From assembly GCF_001303895.1 (NCBI RefSeq), contig NZ_LJSD01000074.1:1-64000 (forward strand): a stretch of 64,000 bases of DNA, written 5' to 3'. The first letter of the stretch is position 1, and every line of letters starts with the position of its first letter. This DNA comes from Mesorhizobium sp. 1M-11. GTDB taxonomy: Bacteria > Pseudomonadota > Alphaproteobacteria > Rhizobiales > Rhizobiaceae. Of the stretch, positions 17,073-25,794 are shown piece after piece. The translations under genes and the position numbers were made by a program. The notes beneath the pieces are model-generated. The model had not been told where the DNA came from and searched no databases. It saw only the letters and a program-made list of their open reading frames with translations.

Positions 17073-18040
17073 GACAGGCGCGCATCGTTTCGGTAATCGT
17101 CCCGACCTGCGACCGTCCGCGGTTCCTGGACCAGGCGCTGGCGAGCATCCGCGCGCTGGAGGGTCCGGACCTGACGTTCGAGATTCTGGTTGGCGACAAT
17201 GGCTCCAACCACGACTCCACCGGCACCGTGACGCAACTCCACGGCGCGCAGCACCTCATCGTGACGACGGCGGGCGCCGGCGCCGCGCGCAACGCGGCGA
17301 TGCGGGCGGCCACGGGGGAGTTCCTGGCTTTCCTGGATGACGACGACGTCTGGACCGAGCAACATATACGGCCGCACTTGCAACTTTTCGACCGCCATCC
17401 GGAGGTCGACGCGGTCTTCGGTCAGGTGGTGATGACTGATCCTGATCTGCGGCCGATCGCGCGCCCCATCCCCGATGACGTCCGTCCCGATGGTGACCAC
17501 CTGAAGATGATGCTGGACGGCTATTTCCCGCAGATCGGCGCCACCATGGCGCGTATCGGGGTACGCGATGCCTACGGTTACTTTGACGAGACCCTGCTGG
17601 CCGACCAGGACTGGGACTGGCAGTTGCGCATCGCCGGCGGGCGGCACATGGAGCATGTGGCGGTGCCTTGCGTCTTGTTCCGCCAGCGTCCGTCGGGATC
17701 CTACGATGCGTTGGTCTTGAGGCGAATCCCCTATACGCGCAAGGTGTTCCTGCGGCACGCCATCCCCGTCTGGCGCAAGTGGCGCTCGCCGAAGGAGTGG
17801 CTGCATTCCTATTTCGCCACGCTCTTGGGGTTCTACACCTATTTCGCCGATGCAGCGGTGGAGCGGGCGGCCAAGGGGGATGCGAAGGGCGTGCGGTTCG
17901 CGGTGCGTCATGCGCTGCTGGTGTTCCCGTTCCGGGCGGTAAAGCAGCTCGTGATGCCGACGCCGTTGCGCGCGGCATTCTTATGGTCGATCGGCCTGGG
18001 TGCGCGACCGCTGGCCGCCGAGGACACGGCGCTGGAGTGA
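17069..18040 (+). CDS. Family 2 glycosyltransferase
   Basis: A 323-aa inverting GT-A glycosyltransferase. It opens with the family's VSVIVPTCDRP nucleotide-binding strand, has AARNAAMRAATGEFLAFLDDDD with the metal/UDP-binding acidic run at 90-93, and a base region near LLADQDWDW. The ATG at 17069 overlaps the deacetylase stop, so the two are probably co-translated. The sugar transferred is not predictable. Confidence 0.88.
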   Translation: MRQARIVSVIVPTCDRPRFLDQALASIRALEGPDLTFEILVGDNGSNHDSTGTVTQLHGAQHLIVTTAGAGAARNAAMRAATGEFLAFLDDDDVWTEQHIRPHLQLFDRHPEVDAVFGQVVMTDPDLRPIARPIPDDVRPDGDHLKMMLDGYFPQIGATMARIGVRDAYGYFDETLLADQDWDWQLRIAGGRHMEHVAVPCVLFRQRPSGSYDALVLRRIPYTRKVFLRHAIPVWRKWRSPKEWLHSYFATLLGFYTYFADAAVERAAKGDAKGVRFAVRHALLVFPFRAVKQLVMPTPLRAAFLWSIGLGARPLAAEDTALE

Positions 18041-18046
18041 ACAGGC

Positions 18047-18997
18047 GTGGAGCTTAAGGATCGGATGGGCATGCAGGACGCCAAGGCCGCGCCGAAAACC
18101 GGCGCTCCCGTCATCAGCATCGTCATAGCCACGCACAACCGCAGTCTCGACGTCCTGGAGAACGTCGGCGCCCTGCTGCCGCAATGTGTGGGCCAGCCGG
18201 TAGAGGTCATCGTCATCGACAGCGCCTCGGCGCCGGCGCATGCCGAGGTGCTGGCGAACCTGAGAGCGCGCGAGGGATTGAGCTTCGTCCGGCTCGACGA
18301 GCCAGGCGTTGCCCGGGCCCGCAACGCGGGTTTCGAGTCTGGCAGGGGCGAATGGATTGCGCTGTTGGACGACGACGCCGTACCGCGCCCCGGCTGGGTA
18401 GAGGCAGCGATCACCGACGCGGCCCGCTGTGACATCCAGACCGCCATCCTGGCCGGGCGTGTGGTCCCACGCTGGCCCGACGCTGCCGGCAGCCTTGAAA
18501 TGCCGCCGAGCCAGCTCGGGCCGCGCGCGCGCCTGTTGTTGTCGGTGGTCGACGAGGACGGCTTCCGGGACACGACCGATCATCCCATCGGCGTCGGCGC
18601 CAACATGCTGTTCCGCCGCAGCATGCTGGAAGCACACGGCGGGTTCGACGTCACGACCGGTCGGGTCGGCTCGAACCTGGCCAGCGGGGAAGAGGCCCAG
18701 ATGATGACCGACCTGATCGAGGCCGGCTATCGCTGCTGGTACTCGGACGCCTTCGTAGTGGACCACAAGATCCATGCTGGCCGTCTGACGCGCGCATGGC
18801 TCACGGAGCGCGCCCGCAAGGAAGGCGAGGTGGAACTGAGGCGCTTGAAAACGCCGGGCCAGAAGATCGCGCGCGCGATCAAGATGCTCATCGCCACCCC
18901 GATGCTGGCCATGCTCCAGATGCTCGACCGGCCCGAACACGAGTATTACCTGCGCCTGAACCACAACCTTGGCCTGCTGCGAAAGCTGTTCGCCTAA
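18047..18997 (+). CDS. Family 2 glycosyltransferase
   Basis: A 316-aa GT2 enzyme. SIVIATHNRS begins the GT-A fold, PGVARARNAGFESGRGEWIA is followed by the acidic LLDDDAVP donor-binding motif, and the GEEAQMMTDLIEAG segment matches the usual catalytic ED region. It starts with GTG 6 nt after the preceding GT2 stop; in-frame ATGs at 18065 and 18071 are alternatives. It closes the plus-strand glycosylation block and converges on the acyltransferase genes. Confidence 0.87.
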   Translation: MELKDRMGMQDAKAAPKTGAPVISIVIATHNRSLDVLENVGALLPQCVGQPVEVIVIDSASAPAHAEVLANLRAREGLSFVRLDEPGVARARNAGFESGRGEWIALLDDDAVPRPGWVEAAITDAARCDIQTAILAGRVVPRWPDAAGSLEMPPSQLGPRARLLLSVVDEDGFRDTTDHPIGVGANMLFRRSMLEAHGGFDVTTGRVGSNLASGEEAQMMTDLIEAGYRCWYSDAFVVDHKIHAGRLTRAWLTERARKEGEVELRRLKTPGQKIARAIKMLIATPMLAMLQMLDRPEHEYYLRLNHNLGLLRKLFA

Positions 18998-19063
18998 AGC
19001 AACTCCAGGAAAAGTGCGTAGCGGTTTTGCGTTCGGAATTGCGCGAAACAAAGAGCTGAGCGG
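18998..19063. repeat. Dispersed rhizobial intergenic repeat
   Basis: The whole gap between the convergent GT2 and acyltransferase genes matches, from memory, a repeat common in Mesorhizobium intergenic spaces (segments like CCAGGAAAAGTGCGTAGCGG and GGAATTGCGCGAAACAAAGA). Read on the minus strand it aligns loosely with 57866-57935 after the B6 operon. It has no coding potential and may terminate or separate transcripts. Confidence 0.5.
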
Positions 19064-19065
19064 GC

Positions 19066-20175
19066 TCAGGCGGCAACCGGCGCGACTTTCTGCGTCACCT
19101 GGTGAGCCCAGGCCATGATTGGTCGTTCGAAGAACCGCCAGGACACGGTCGCGAGGCCGACGGTCGCGACAAGCTCGATGGGCGCCGAGATCCAATCCGG
19201 CGTTGCGAGCGTGATGCCAAATTTCCGAAGTACGGTCTCCATGTCATAGAAGTGCACGAACTCGTGGAAGATGTAACAGCCGTAGCTGATGCGCCCCAGG
19301 CTGCGCAGGGGCCTGGTCTCCAGAAAGGCGACGAAGCGCGAGGCCTGGTTCTCCGCGATCTGGAGGACCAGAAGCGCGGCTGTAACCGCGATTGCTGGCG
19401 CATAGATGCGCCAGACGATCTCGTCCTTGAGGACAGTGAGGGGCACGATGAGAAGAGCGAGCGCGGCAGCGGTCTGGGCCGGCGTGGAGACCAGCCATCC
19501 TGGCACCCGCCGGTCGAGGTTCAGTCCTGCCAGACCGCCCAGGGCGAGATAACCAAAGCCGGTCATGGGATTCAGGCCGACGACCTTGGCCGATACTCCG
19601 GCCCATTCGAGGCTCGCCTGAGTGACAAGACCCAGAACGACGAAGGCAACGCAGATGTGTCTGGCGGCCTTGCTGGGAGTGAACAGCAGCAAGGGTGCAA
19701 ACAACAGATAGAATTGCTCTTCGATCGCCAGCGTCCAGAAGTGGTTGAAATGGCCCACCCAGTGGCCGGTCGTGAACACATAGATGTTTGTGGCGTAGAG
19801 CAGCATGGCCAGGGGCGCACCGCCTTCGAAGCCATCGAAGTGAACGAACAGCGAGGCAATCAGGAAGAAGCCTATCGTCGCGTAGTAGATGGGGAATATC
19901 CTGGCCGAGCGCCGAAGATAGAAGCGCCCCAGACCTGCGAGCGTCGTCGTCTCGCCCGCCTCGATCGCCACCCGCGTGCGAGCCAGGATACGAGTGATCA
20001 AGAGGCCGCTGAGCGCGAAGAAGAGCATGACCCCGTCGCCGCCGAGGGATCCATACGTCCCTTGATGGAACTTGTGGCTGATGAATACGAAGATGAAGGC
20101 GATCGCGCGCAGGCCATCGAACCCTCTGATGCGGCGTTCGTCATTCAGTCGCATCGACCGCAGTTCCGCCCGCAT
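19066..20175 (-). CDS. Membrane acyltransferase family 3 (OafA/YrhL type)
   Basis: A 369-aa integral-membrane O-acyltransferase with about ten predicted helices. It has the family opening RGFDGLRAIAFIFVFISHK with the catalytic His in FISHK, followed by GVMLFFALSGLLITRIL and the FYLRRSARIFPIYY arginine motif. Such enzymes move acyl (usually acetyl) groups across the membrane onto surface polysaccharides. It starts directly after the stop of a paralogue (TAGATG), so the pair is co-transcribed. An in-frame start at 20154 is also possible. Confidence 0.87.
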   Translation of the reverse strand: MRAELRSMRLNDERRIRGFDGLRAIAFIFVFISHKFHQGTYGSLGGDGVMLFFALSGLLITRILARTRVAIEAGETTTLAGLGRFYLRRSARIFPIYYATIGFFLIASLFVHFDGFEGGAPLAMLLYATNIYVFTTGHWVGHFNHFWTLAIEEQFYLLFAPLLLFTPSKAARHICVAFVVLGLVTQASLEWAGVSAKVVGLNPMTGFGYLALGGLAGLNLDRRVPGWLVSTPAQTAAALALLIVPLTVLKDEIVWRIYAPAIAVTAALLVLQIAENQASRFVAFLETRPLRSLGRISYGCYIFHEFVHFYDMETVLRKFGITLATPDWISAPIELVATVGLATVSWRFFERPIMAWAHQVTQKVAPVAA

Positions 20176-21363
20176 CTATCGCATGGCCCTTTGTCGGTTC
20201 GGGGACAAGGCAGCGGTCGCGCTGCTGGCCTCGGCGCCCTCCCGCGCGGTCAATCTTGCGCCCAACCGCAGGAACGGCCGCTCGAAGAAGTGCCAGGAGA
20301 GCGTCGCCAGCGCGACGGTGATGGAAAGCTCCAGGGCCAGTTGCACGACAAGCGGCGCGTCGAGGTCCATGTGAAGTCTACGGAAGACCGCTTGGACCTC
20401 GTAGAAATGGATGAACTGGTGCAGGACGTAGAAGGAATAGCTCACCCGGCCGAGTGAGCGCAAAGGCCACAGGTTGAGGAAAGCCACGACTGGCGTCTGC
20501 TGGTTCCGGGCGATCTGGAACAGGAACAGGCCTGCAACTATGCAGGTTAGCGGTCCCCAGACGTTCCATGTGGCTCGGAAGTATCCGAAGACCAGCGGGA
20601 TCACGATCAGCGCCAGGCCAGCCGCCGCTTGGGCGAGCGCACTCACCAGCCACGCGGGCGGCTTGAGGTTTTTCAAGGAAGCGACGAAGCCGCCGACGCC
20701 GAGCATGCCGAAGGCGATCAGCGGATCGACGTGGATGGCGTTCGGGTGGGCCTTCACCGACACGAGCCAAGCCAGCATGCCTGCGCCGGCAAGCATGAAG
20801 CCGACGCATATCCGAGCCAGGTATCTGCGTGGGGTGAACAGCAGGATCGGCGCGAAGAGCAGGTAGAACTGTTCCTCCGCCGCCAGCGACCAGAGGTGAC
20901 CGAAATGGCCGTGGTCCGCAGCCGGTGTCATCTCGATATAAATGTTGGTGCCATAGAGGGCATAGATCGTCGCTTCCATGCGCGAGAAGCCGACGAATGA
21001 GGTGAACAGCGACCCCAGTGCGAAAACGCCGAGACAGGCGTAGTAAAGCGGGAAGATGCGCAGGCTGCGGCGTATATAGAAGTCCCCCATCGACCGCCAG
21101 CTGGACTGGGTCCCGGCTTCGACCTTTCCGCGCATCTCCGACAGGATTGAGGAGATGAGCATGCCGCTGAGCACGAGAAAGAGCCAGACGCCGACGGAGC
21201 CGTAGGAATCGTGGTGCGGCAGGGTCGTCTTGTGGCTGATGAAGACCATCAGGACGGCGATCGCACGAACGCCGTCGAAGCCGGCTATGCGGTCTTCCGC
21301 CGGCCGGGCGATCGCCTTGGCGGGCTGGGCGGCGAAGATCGCATTTTGATCAACCGTTGCCAT
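20176..21363 (-). CDS. Membrane acyltransferase family 3 (OafA/YrhL type)
   Basis: A 395-aa paralogue of the next gene, with the same layout: IAGFDGVRAIAVLMVFISHK (catalytic His), GVWLFLVLSGMLISSIL, FYIRRSLRIFPLYY and about ten membrane helices. The N-terminal 25 residues before the fold are hydrophilic. The two paralogues probably acylate different sugars or positions of the same polymer. A 53-nt gap separates it from the upstream GNAT gene on the same strand. Confidence 0.87.
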   Translation of the reverse strand: MATVDQNAIFAAQPAKAIARPAEDRIAGFDGVRAIAVLMVFISHKTTLPHHDSYGSVGVWLFLVLSGMLISSILSEMRGKVEAGTQSSWRSMGDFYIRRSLRIFPLYYACLGVFALGSLFTSFVGFSRMEATIYALYGTNIYIEMTPAADHGHFGHLWSLAAEEQFYLLFAPILLFTPRRYLARICVGFMLAGAGMLAWLVSVKAHPNAIHVDPLIAFGMLGVGGFVASLKNLKPPAWLVSALAQAAAGLALIVIPLVFGYFRATWNVWGPLTCIVAGLFLFQIARNQQTPVVAFLNLWPLRSLGRVSYSFYVLHQFIHFYEVQAVFRRLHMDLDAPLVVQLALELSITVALATLSWHFFERPFLRLGARLTAREGAEASSATAALSPNRQRAMR

Positions 21364-21416
21364 GGATCAATACCCGAGCCGATACTCCGCATCTCGAACA
21401 GCTTCACACAGCGAAA

Positions 21417-22469
21417 TCATAGAAGTCCGAACCGATAGAGTGCGCTGACGGCGCGTGGGCGAAAGATTGCACCGTACCGCCCGGTCACAGCCTCACCCCA
21501 ACTCTGCTTGTAGTCTTGCCCGGAGCCGAGATCGAACTGGCGATGCCCAGCGCTTGCCGCCCATTTGATCGATGCCTCCATGATGCGGACACCGACCCAA
21601 AAACGGTCATACTCGGGGTCGCGGACGATGCATTGGCCGAGCGCGACGCCGTCCTTGCACATCAGGACGACGCCGGCCGAGCGCCGATTGCCGTCGAGCA
21701 GGTGCAGGGTGCGGAATTGGATCGGACTGTCGGCGCTTTGCTGTTTTACGAAGGCGCGCCAAAACCGCAGGCGGTCCTCGGTGGCGACGGTCTCCCCGGC
21801 GTCGGCGCCTTCCCACGTGCGTTCCCACTGGGCGCAGGACCATTCCAGGTCGCCCACGTCGTCGATGCGAAGCCGCATGAACTCATCGCAACGTTTGCAG
21901 GCCTTGCGTACATTCTTGCGGTGGTTGCGGCTCCAGCGCGCCTCATAGTCGCCCCGCAGGTCGACGCGGTAGTTGTCCGAGGACCAGTGGCATCGCGGAT
22001 TGAGATCCACGACGCTCTTGTCGAGCCCCGCCTCGACCCGCACCTCGACGCCCAATGCGTGCAGCGCTCGGCCAAGGGCAGCTGGAGAGGAAGCCGGCGC
22101 GATCACGCCTGGAAGCGCCTGATAGGTGACGGGCTCCCAGTATCGGCGGCGGCGGCGCAGAGAGATGAGCGCGGTTGGTCGACCGTTCTCCGTCGCCAGG
22201 GCGTGGCGCTTTCGGACGCTCGTGGGTTGGGTGAGCTCACGATAGAGGTCGCGCGCGCAGCCGGGAATGGCCGGCAGGGCGTCCAGGGCCTGGTCGAGGG
22301 TTGGGTTCCAGGCATCGAACCAGGCGATGTGGACGCCCCGCGTCGTCAAGCGGGTGACGATGCGGGCAGCAGAGATCACGGCGGGCGCGGCGACGTGGCC
22401 CAGCGCACGCTCGAAACCCGAGCCGGCTGGGTTCGGACCGGCGGAATCTATGGCGTCAAAGTGACTCAT
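21417..22469 (-). CDS. GNAT/FemAB-like N-acetyltransferase
   Basis: A 350-aa protein with the Acetyltransf_6 (BioF2-like, FemAB-related) layout: a degenerate N-terminal GNAT half and a C-terminal half containing LRGDYEARWSRNHRKNVRKA, GVVLMCKDGVALGQCIV and FDLGSGQDYKQSWG. Members modify sugars or peptidoglycan-like substrates in polysaccharide loci. The ATG at 22469 has GGGGAG 6 nt upstream and overlaps the flippase 3' end by 14 nt; a long in-frame extension upstream reads through the flippase in another frame and is rejected. Confidence 0.75.
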   Translation of the reverse strand: MSHFDAIDSAGPNPAGSGFERALGHVAAPAVISAARIVTRLTTRGVHIAWFDAWNPTLDQALDALPAIPGCARDLYRELTQPTSVRKRHALATENGRPTALISLRRRRRYWEPVTYQALPGVIAPASSPAALGRALHALGVEVRVEAGLDKSVVDLNPRCHWSSDNYRVDLRGDYEARWSRNHRKNVRKACKRCDEFMRLRIDDVGDLEWSCAQWERTWEGADAGETVATEDRLRFWRAFVKQQSADSPIQFRTLHLLDGNRRSAGVVLMCKDGVALGQCIVRDPEYDRFWVGVRIMEASIKWAASAGHRQFDLGSGQDYKQSWGEAVTGRYGAIFRPRAVSALYRFGLL

Positions 22470-24132
22470 CACCAACTCCCCTGCCTTCCTTGCTTGTTGG
22501 CCATCCAGGCGATCGTTCGAAGAGGCGGCCGGACCGCTCCTTGACCACAGACCAAACAGATTGCACGCCACCCAGACGGCCCATGGTATTGATTTCGCTG
22601 TCCGCACGGCCCGGCGCAGGCACCTGTCCCGGTTCTGTGGTTTCACCCAGGAAACGCCGGATGGAGGCGAGGGGGGCGTGCAGGCGCGCGGGCGCCAAGG
22701 CCTGGGCCCTGCCCAGCAGATAGGCCAGTTCGCCGGCGAAGGGATGGCGGGTCCAGCCCATGGCCAGGAACCAGAACACGCCGCCAAGCCCGCCGCCCAG
22801 GAGTGCCAGCAAAACCGATATGTTCATGTCGAGGCCGTTCAGCCCGATGACGACAAGCGGGCCCAGCGCTGTGGCCATGGTGACGGCGGCGCTGGGCCCC
22901 AGCGCGCGCAGGTATTCGCCGACGCTCAGTTTCAGCCGGCGCATCAGGAACCAGAGGCCAACGCCCACCTGGATCGGTGTGGTGACAAAGATCGAGAGCG
23001 CCAGGACGAAGGGGCCATGCTGGGCCGCCAGGATCATGATCAGGCTGGTGATCGGCAGGGAGATGACCCAGGCCTTGGCCGTGTCGCGGATCCCGCCCGC
23101 GGCTACCAGGGCCGGGAACATCAGGGGGACGGGGAAGTAGAGCATGGTGGCCGCCGCCATCACCTGCACCAGCGGGATGGTTGTGTCCCATTGCGACCCC
23201 AGCATGGTGTACACCAGGGGATAGGCGAAGAGGATGACCATCGCCAGGCCCGGCCAGTGGAATGCGGTCAGGCTGGCGGCGGCCTTGAGATAGGGGTCCT
23301 TGAGAGGACGACCCGTGCGCGCATGGGCGGCGAACCCCGGCAGGGCCACGGCCGAGATGGCCGATATGACCAGGCGGCTGGGCATCTCCGTGACCTGTTG
23401 GCCTCTGCTGTAGAGGCCGACGTCGGTGCTGCCGCTGGCCCGGCCCAGCATGAAGGTCGGAATGACCGCGCTGAGGGCGGTCAGGAGGCCGGTCGCCGTG
23501 TTGAAGCCGCCAAACGCCAGAATCTCGCGCCATTTGGTGAACTCGATCCGGAAGATAGACAAGTCGGGGCGCATGAGGATGGCGAAGATGAAAGTGGAGA
23601 GCGGATAGCTCAGCGAGCCCCAGGCAAAACTCATATAGCCCACCCCCATCATCACCAGGCTGATAGTGGTGATGTTGCCGACCAGGGCTGAGCCCAGGTT
23701 GATGGTCGCGATGCTCCAGAATTTCAGGTCGCGGCGCAGCAGAGCCACGATCGGTGAACCGATGCTGGAGAACAGATAGCCGAATGCCACGATGCGGACA
23801 AAGTTCTCCAGGCGCGGTTCATGGGCGAAGTCGGCGTAGAGGCCTGCCGTCGCGACCAAAGCGGTCGTCAGCACGATGGCGACCGCCAGCATCAAGGTGA
23901 AAGAGGTGCGTATTTCCTGCTTCGAGAGATTTTCGGCGCTGACGATGTAGTTGGTGACACCGAAGTCCCGCAGACCCTCGGCTAGCGCGATGAGGCTGGC
24001 GCCAAGAAAGGCAGCGCCGATTTCGTTGGGTGTCAAAAGCCGCGACGAAACGTAAAGTGTCGCGAAATTGAGGATGAGGGTGGCGTACTTCTCGAAATAG
24101 ACCGCGACCACCGCGCGCCGAACGCTCGCCAT
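22456..24132 (-). CDS. Wzx-type oligosaccharide flippase (MOP superfamily)
   Basis: A 558-aa multi-spanning membrane protein with about 12-14 predicted helices. The N-terminus AVYFEKYATLILNFATLYVSSRLLTP is typical of the polysaccharide transporter (PST) branch, followed by LRDFGVTNYIV. It would flip lipid-linked repeat units across the inner membrane. A hydrophilic tail of about 75 residues after the last helix is unusual. The gene starts 9 nt after the DegT gene and overlaps the GNAT gene, placing all three in one operon. Confidence 0.86.
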   Translation of the reverse strand: MASVRRAVVAVYFEKYATLILNFATLYVSSRLLTPNEIGAAFLGASLIALAEGLRDFGVTNYIVSAENLSKQEIRTSFTLMLAVAIVLTTALVATAGLYADFAHEPRLENFVRIVAFGYLFSSIGSPIVALLRRDLKFWSIATINLGSALVGNITTISLVMMGVGYMSFAWGSLSYPLSTFIFAILMRPDLSIFRIEFTKWREILAFGGFNTATGLLTALSAVIPTFMLGRASGSTDVGLYSRGQQVTEMPSRLVISAISAVALPGFAAHARTGRPLKDPYLKAAASLTAFHWPGLAMVILFAYPLVYTMLGSQWDTTIPLVQVMAAATMLYFPVPLMFPALVAAGGIRDTAKAWVISLPITSLIMILAAQHGPFVLALSIFVTTPIQVGVGLWFLMRRLKLSVGEYLRALGPSAAVTMATALGPLVVIGLNGLDMNISVLLALLGGGLGGVFWFLAMGWTRHPFAGELAYLLGRAQALAPARLHAPLASIRRFLGETTEPGQVPAPGRADSEINTMGRLGGVQSVWSVVKERSGRLFERSPGWPTSKEGRGVGDESL

Positions 24133-24141
24133 TTCTATCGC

Positions 24142-25365
24142 TCACCTTCGATAAGACTGGCCTCGATACCGGACCGCCACCACATCTCGCCCTGAATCCC
24201 AGAACTGGGGTCTTGGGCTGTGGATTTTGAATCGGGTGGCTTCGATCAGGGCCGAGGCGACCTTCCGTTGATCTTCGTCGGTCATCTGGGGATAGAGCGG
24301 GAGGACGATGGCATGATCCTGGGCCGCCTCCGACTCCGGCAGGGACATGCGCAGGGGGTGGGAAGCGTAGACGTCCTCGCGGTGGGCGCACATGATACCG
24401 CGCCGGGTGGAGATACCGGCATCCAGCATGGCCTGCATGACGGTGCGCTGGTCGGCGGAATCCGGCAGACGGACGCAGAAGCTCTGCCAGTTGGTGCGCG
24501 CGTAGGGCGGTTCGCGGACCAAGCCTAGCCATTGCGCCTCGCCGAGCAATTCGGCGTAGCGGGCGGCCAGCGCACGGCGGCGGGCCACGATGCCGGGCAG
24601 GCGCTTGAGCTGCTCGCGGCCGACGGCGGCCTGGATGTCGGTCATCCGATAGTTGTAGCCGAGAACCGGGTGGGTCTCGAAGATCACCTGGGCCGAGCCG
24701 TGGCGGACCGTGTCGGGCACGCTCATGCCGTGCTGGCGCAGCAGCTTGAACTTGGCGGACCAGTCGGCGTGCCTGGTGGTCAACATACCGCCGTCGCCGG
24801 TGCTCATGATCTTGCGCGGATGGAAGGAGAAGCACGCCACGTCGCCGTGCACCTTGCCGACCTTTTCCCACCGGCCGTCCCATAGGATCTCGCTGCCGCT
24901 GGCGCAGGCCGCGTCCTCGATCACGGGCAGGCCCTTGGTCTTGGCGATGTCGACCACCGCGGCCATGTCGCAGGGCAGGCCCATCTGGTGGACGACCAGG
25001 ATCGCGCTGGTCTTGGCCGAAAGCGCCTGCTCGATCAGGGTCGGGTCGATGTTGTAGGTGGCCGGATCGATGTCGACGAAAATCGGGATCGCGCCGCAAT
25101 AAGCCACCGAATTGGCCGTGGCGATATAGGAGTGGCTGACCGTGACCACTTCGTCGCCGGGCTTCACCCCGGCTGCCAGCAGGGCCAGGTGCAGGGCCGT
25201 GGTGCAGTTCGAGACGGCCGCGGCGTGCGGCGCTCCCGTGAAGGTGGCGAACTCCGTCTCGAAGGCCGCGACCTCGGGGCCTTGTGTGACCCAGCCGGAC
25301 AGGATGACGCGGCGTGCCGCGTCGGCCTCGGCCTCATCCATCGTGGGCTTGATGATCGGAATCAT
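24142..25365 (-). CDS. DegT/DnrJ/EryC1/StrS sugar aminotransferase
   Basis: A 407-aa PLP-dependent sugar aminotransferase, clearly different from the one at 11309. PLP lysine is Lys185 in FHPRKIMSTGDGGM; TVSHSYIATANSVAYCGA and EDAACASGSE are the other family segments. The HPRK form is frequent in perosamine-synthase-like and C4 aminotransferases, suggesting a second amino sugar in the polymer. A 40-residue C-terminal tail (from about 368) is longer than usual. It leads the minus-strand operon with flippase, GNAT and acyltransferases. Confidence 0.86.
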   Translation of the reverse strand: MIPIIKPTMDEAEADAARRVILSGWVTQGPEVAAFETEFATFTGAPHAAAVSNCTTALHLALLAAGVKPGDEVVTVSHSYIATANSVAYCGAIPIFVDIDPATYNIDPTLIEQALSAKTSAILVVHQMGLPCDMAAVVDIAKTKGLPVIEDAACASGSEILWDGRWEKVGKVHGDVACFSFHPRKIMSTGDGGMLTTRHADWSAKFKLLRQHGMSVPDTVRHGSAQVIFETHPVLGYNYRMTDIQAAVGREQLKRLPGIVARRRALAARYAELLGEAQWLGLVREPPYARTNWQSFCVRLPDSADQRTVMQAMLDAGISTRRGIMCAHREDVYASHPLRMSLPESEAAQDHAIVLPLYPQMTDEDQRKVASALIEATRFKIHSPRPQFWDSGRDVVAVRYRGQSYRR

Positions 25366-25794
25366 GTCAGGGTCCTCAGCTGAACGGAAGTTCTACCTCG
25401 GCGCCAGAAGTTGCGATTGTCGTATCATGATAAGACCTGTCGCTCACCTTGGCCGAATGTGGGTGGCCGGCGATACGGATACCGCTTTCGGTCAGCGGAC
25501 AGGTCACCCAAGCGTGATGCTTCTCGGTTTCGAACCCGTGAGGCGAGATCCGGTAGATGACATGTGCCTTCAGTGCCTTTCTGCTTGGCTCCTCGCTTTG
25601 ATCGCGCTTGAGGAGAACTCAAGCAGTCCATTCGTTTAGTCGTTTGACGGACTCCCTGCCCAAGATCAGGTTTTCCCTGCCGCTTGAGGGGCGGACAGGG
25701 AGCATGGCCATCGCATTGCGATCGTGAGCAAGTGCCGCGCGCGTCTCGAACGCGCCGGCGCAAGGCGAGGTCGCGTCGAAAATGGGAGAACGGA
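25366..25794. other. 429-nt divergent intergenic region
   Basis: No credible gene is seen. The region separates the polysaccharide operon (minus) from the ABC binding-protein gene (plus), so it must hold both promoters. A 7-bp hairpin, GCTTGAG/CTCAAGC, lies at 25606-25624. TTGACG at 25644-25649 is a possible -35 for the plus gene, but no good -10 follows at 17 nt. ATCATGAT at 25425-25432 is a short palindrome. Confidence 0.5.

Noticed and set aside
22470..22787. A longer start for the GNAT protein inside the flippase gene
   Set aside because: The added 106 residues are out-of-frame translation of the flippase tail; the ATG at 22469 has a good ribosome-binding site.
25600..25630. Terminator for an unseen gene upstream of the ABC binding protein
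   Set aside because: The 7-bp hairpin has no T-run and no gene ends nearby on either strand.
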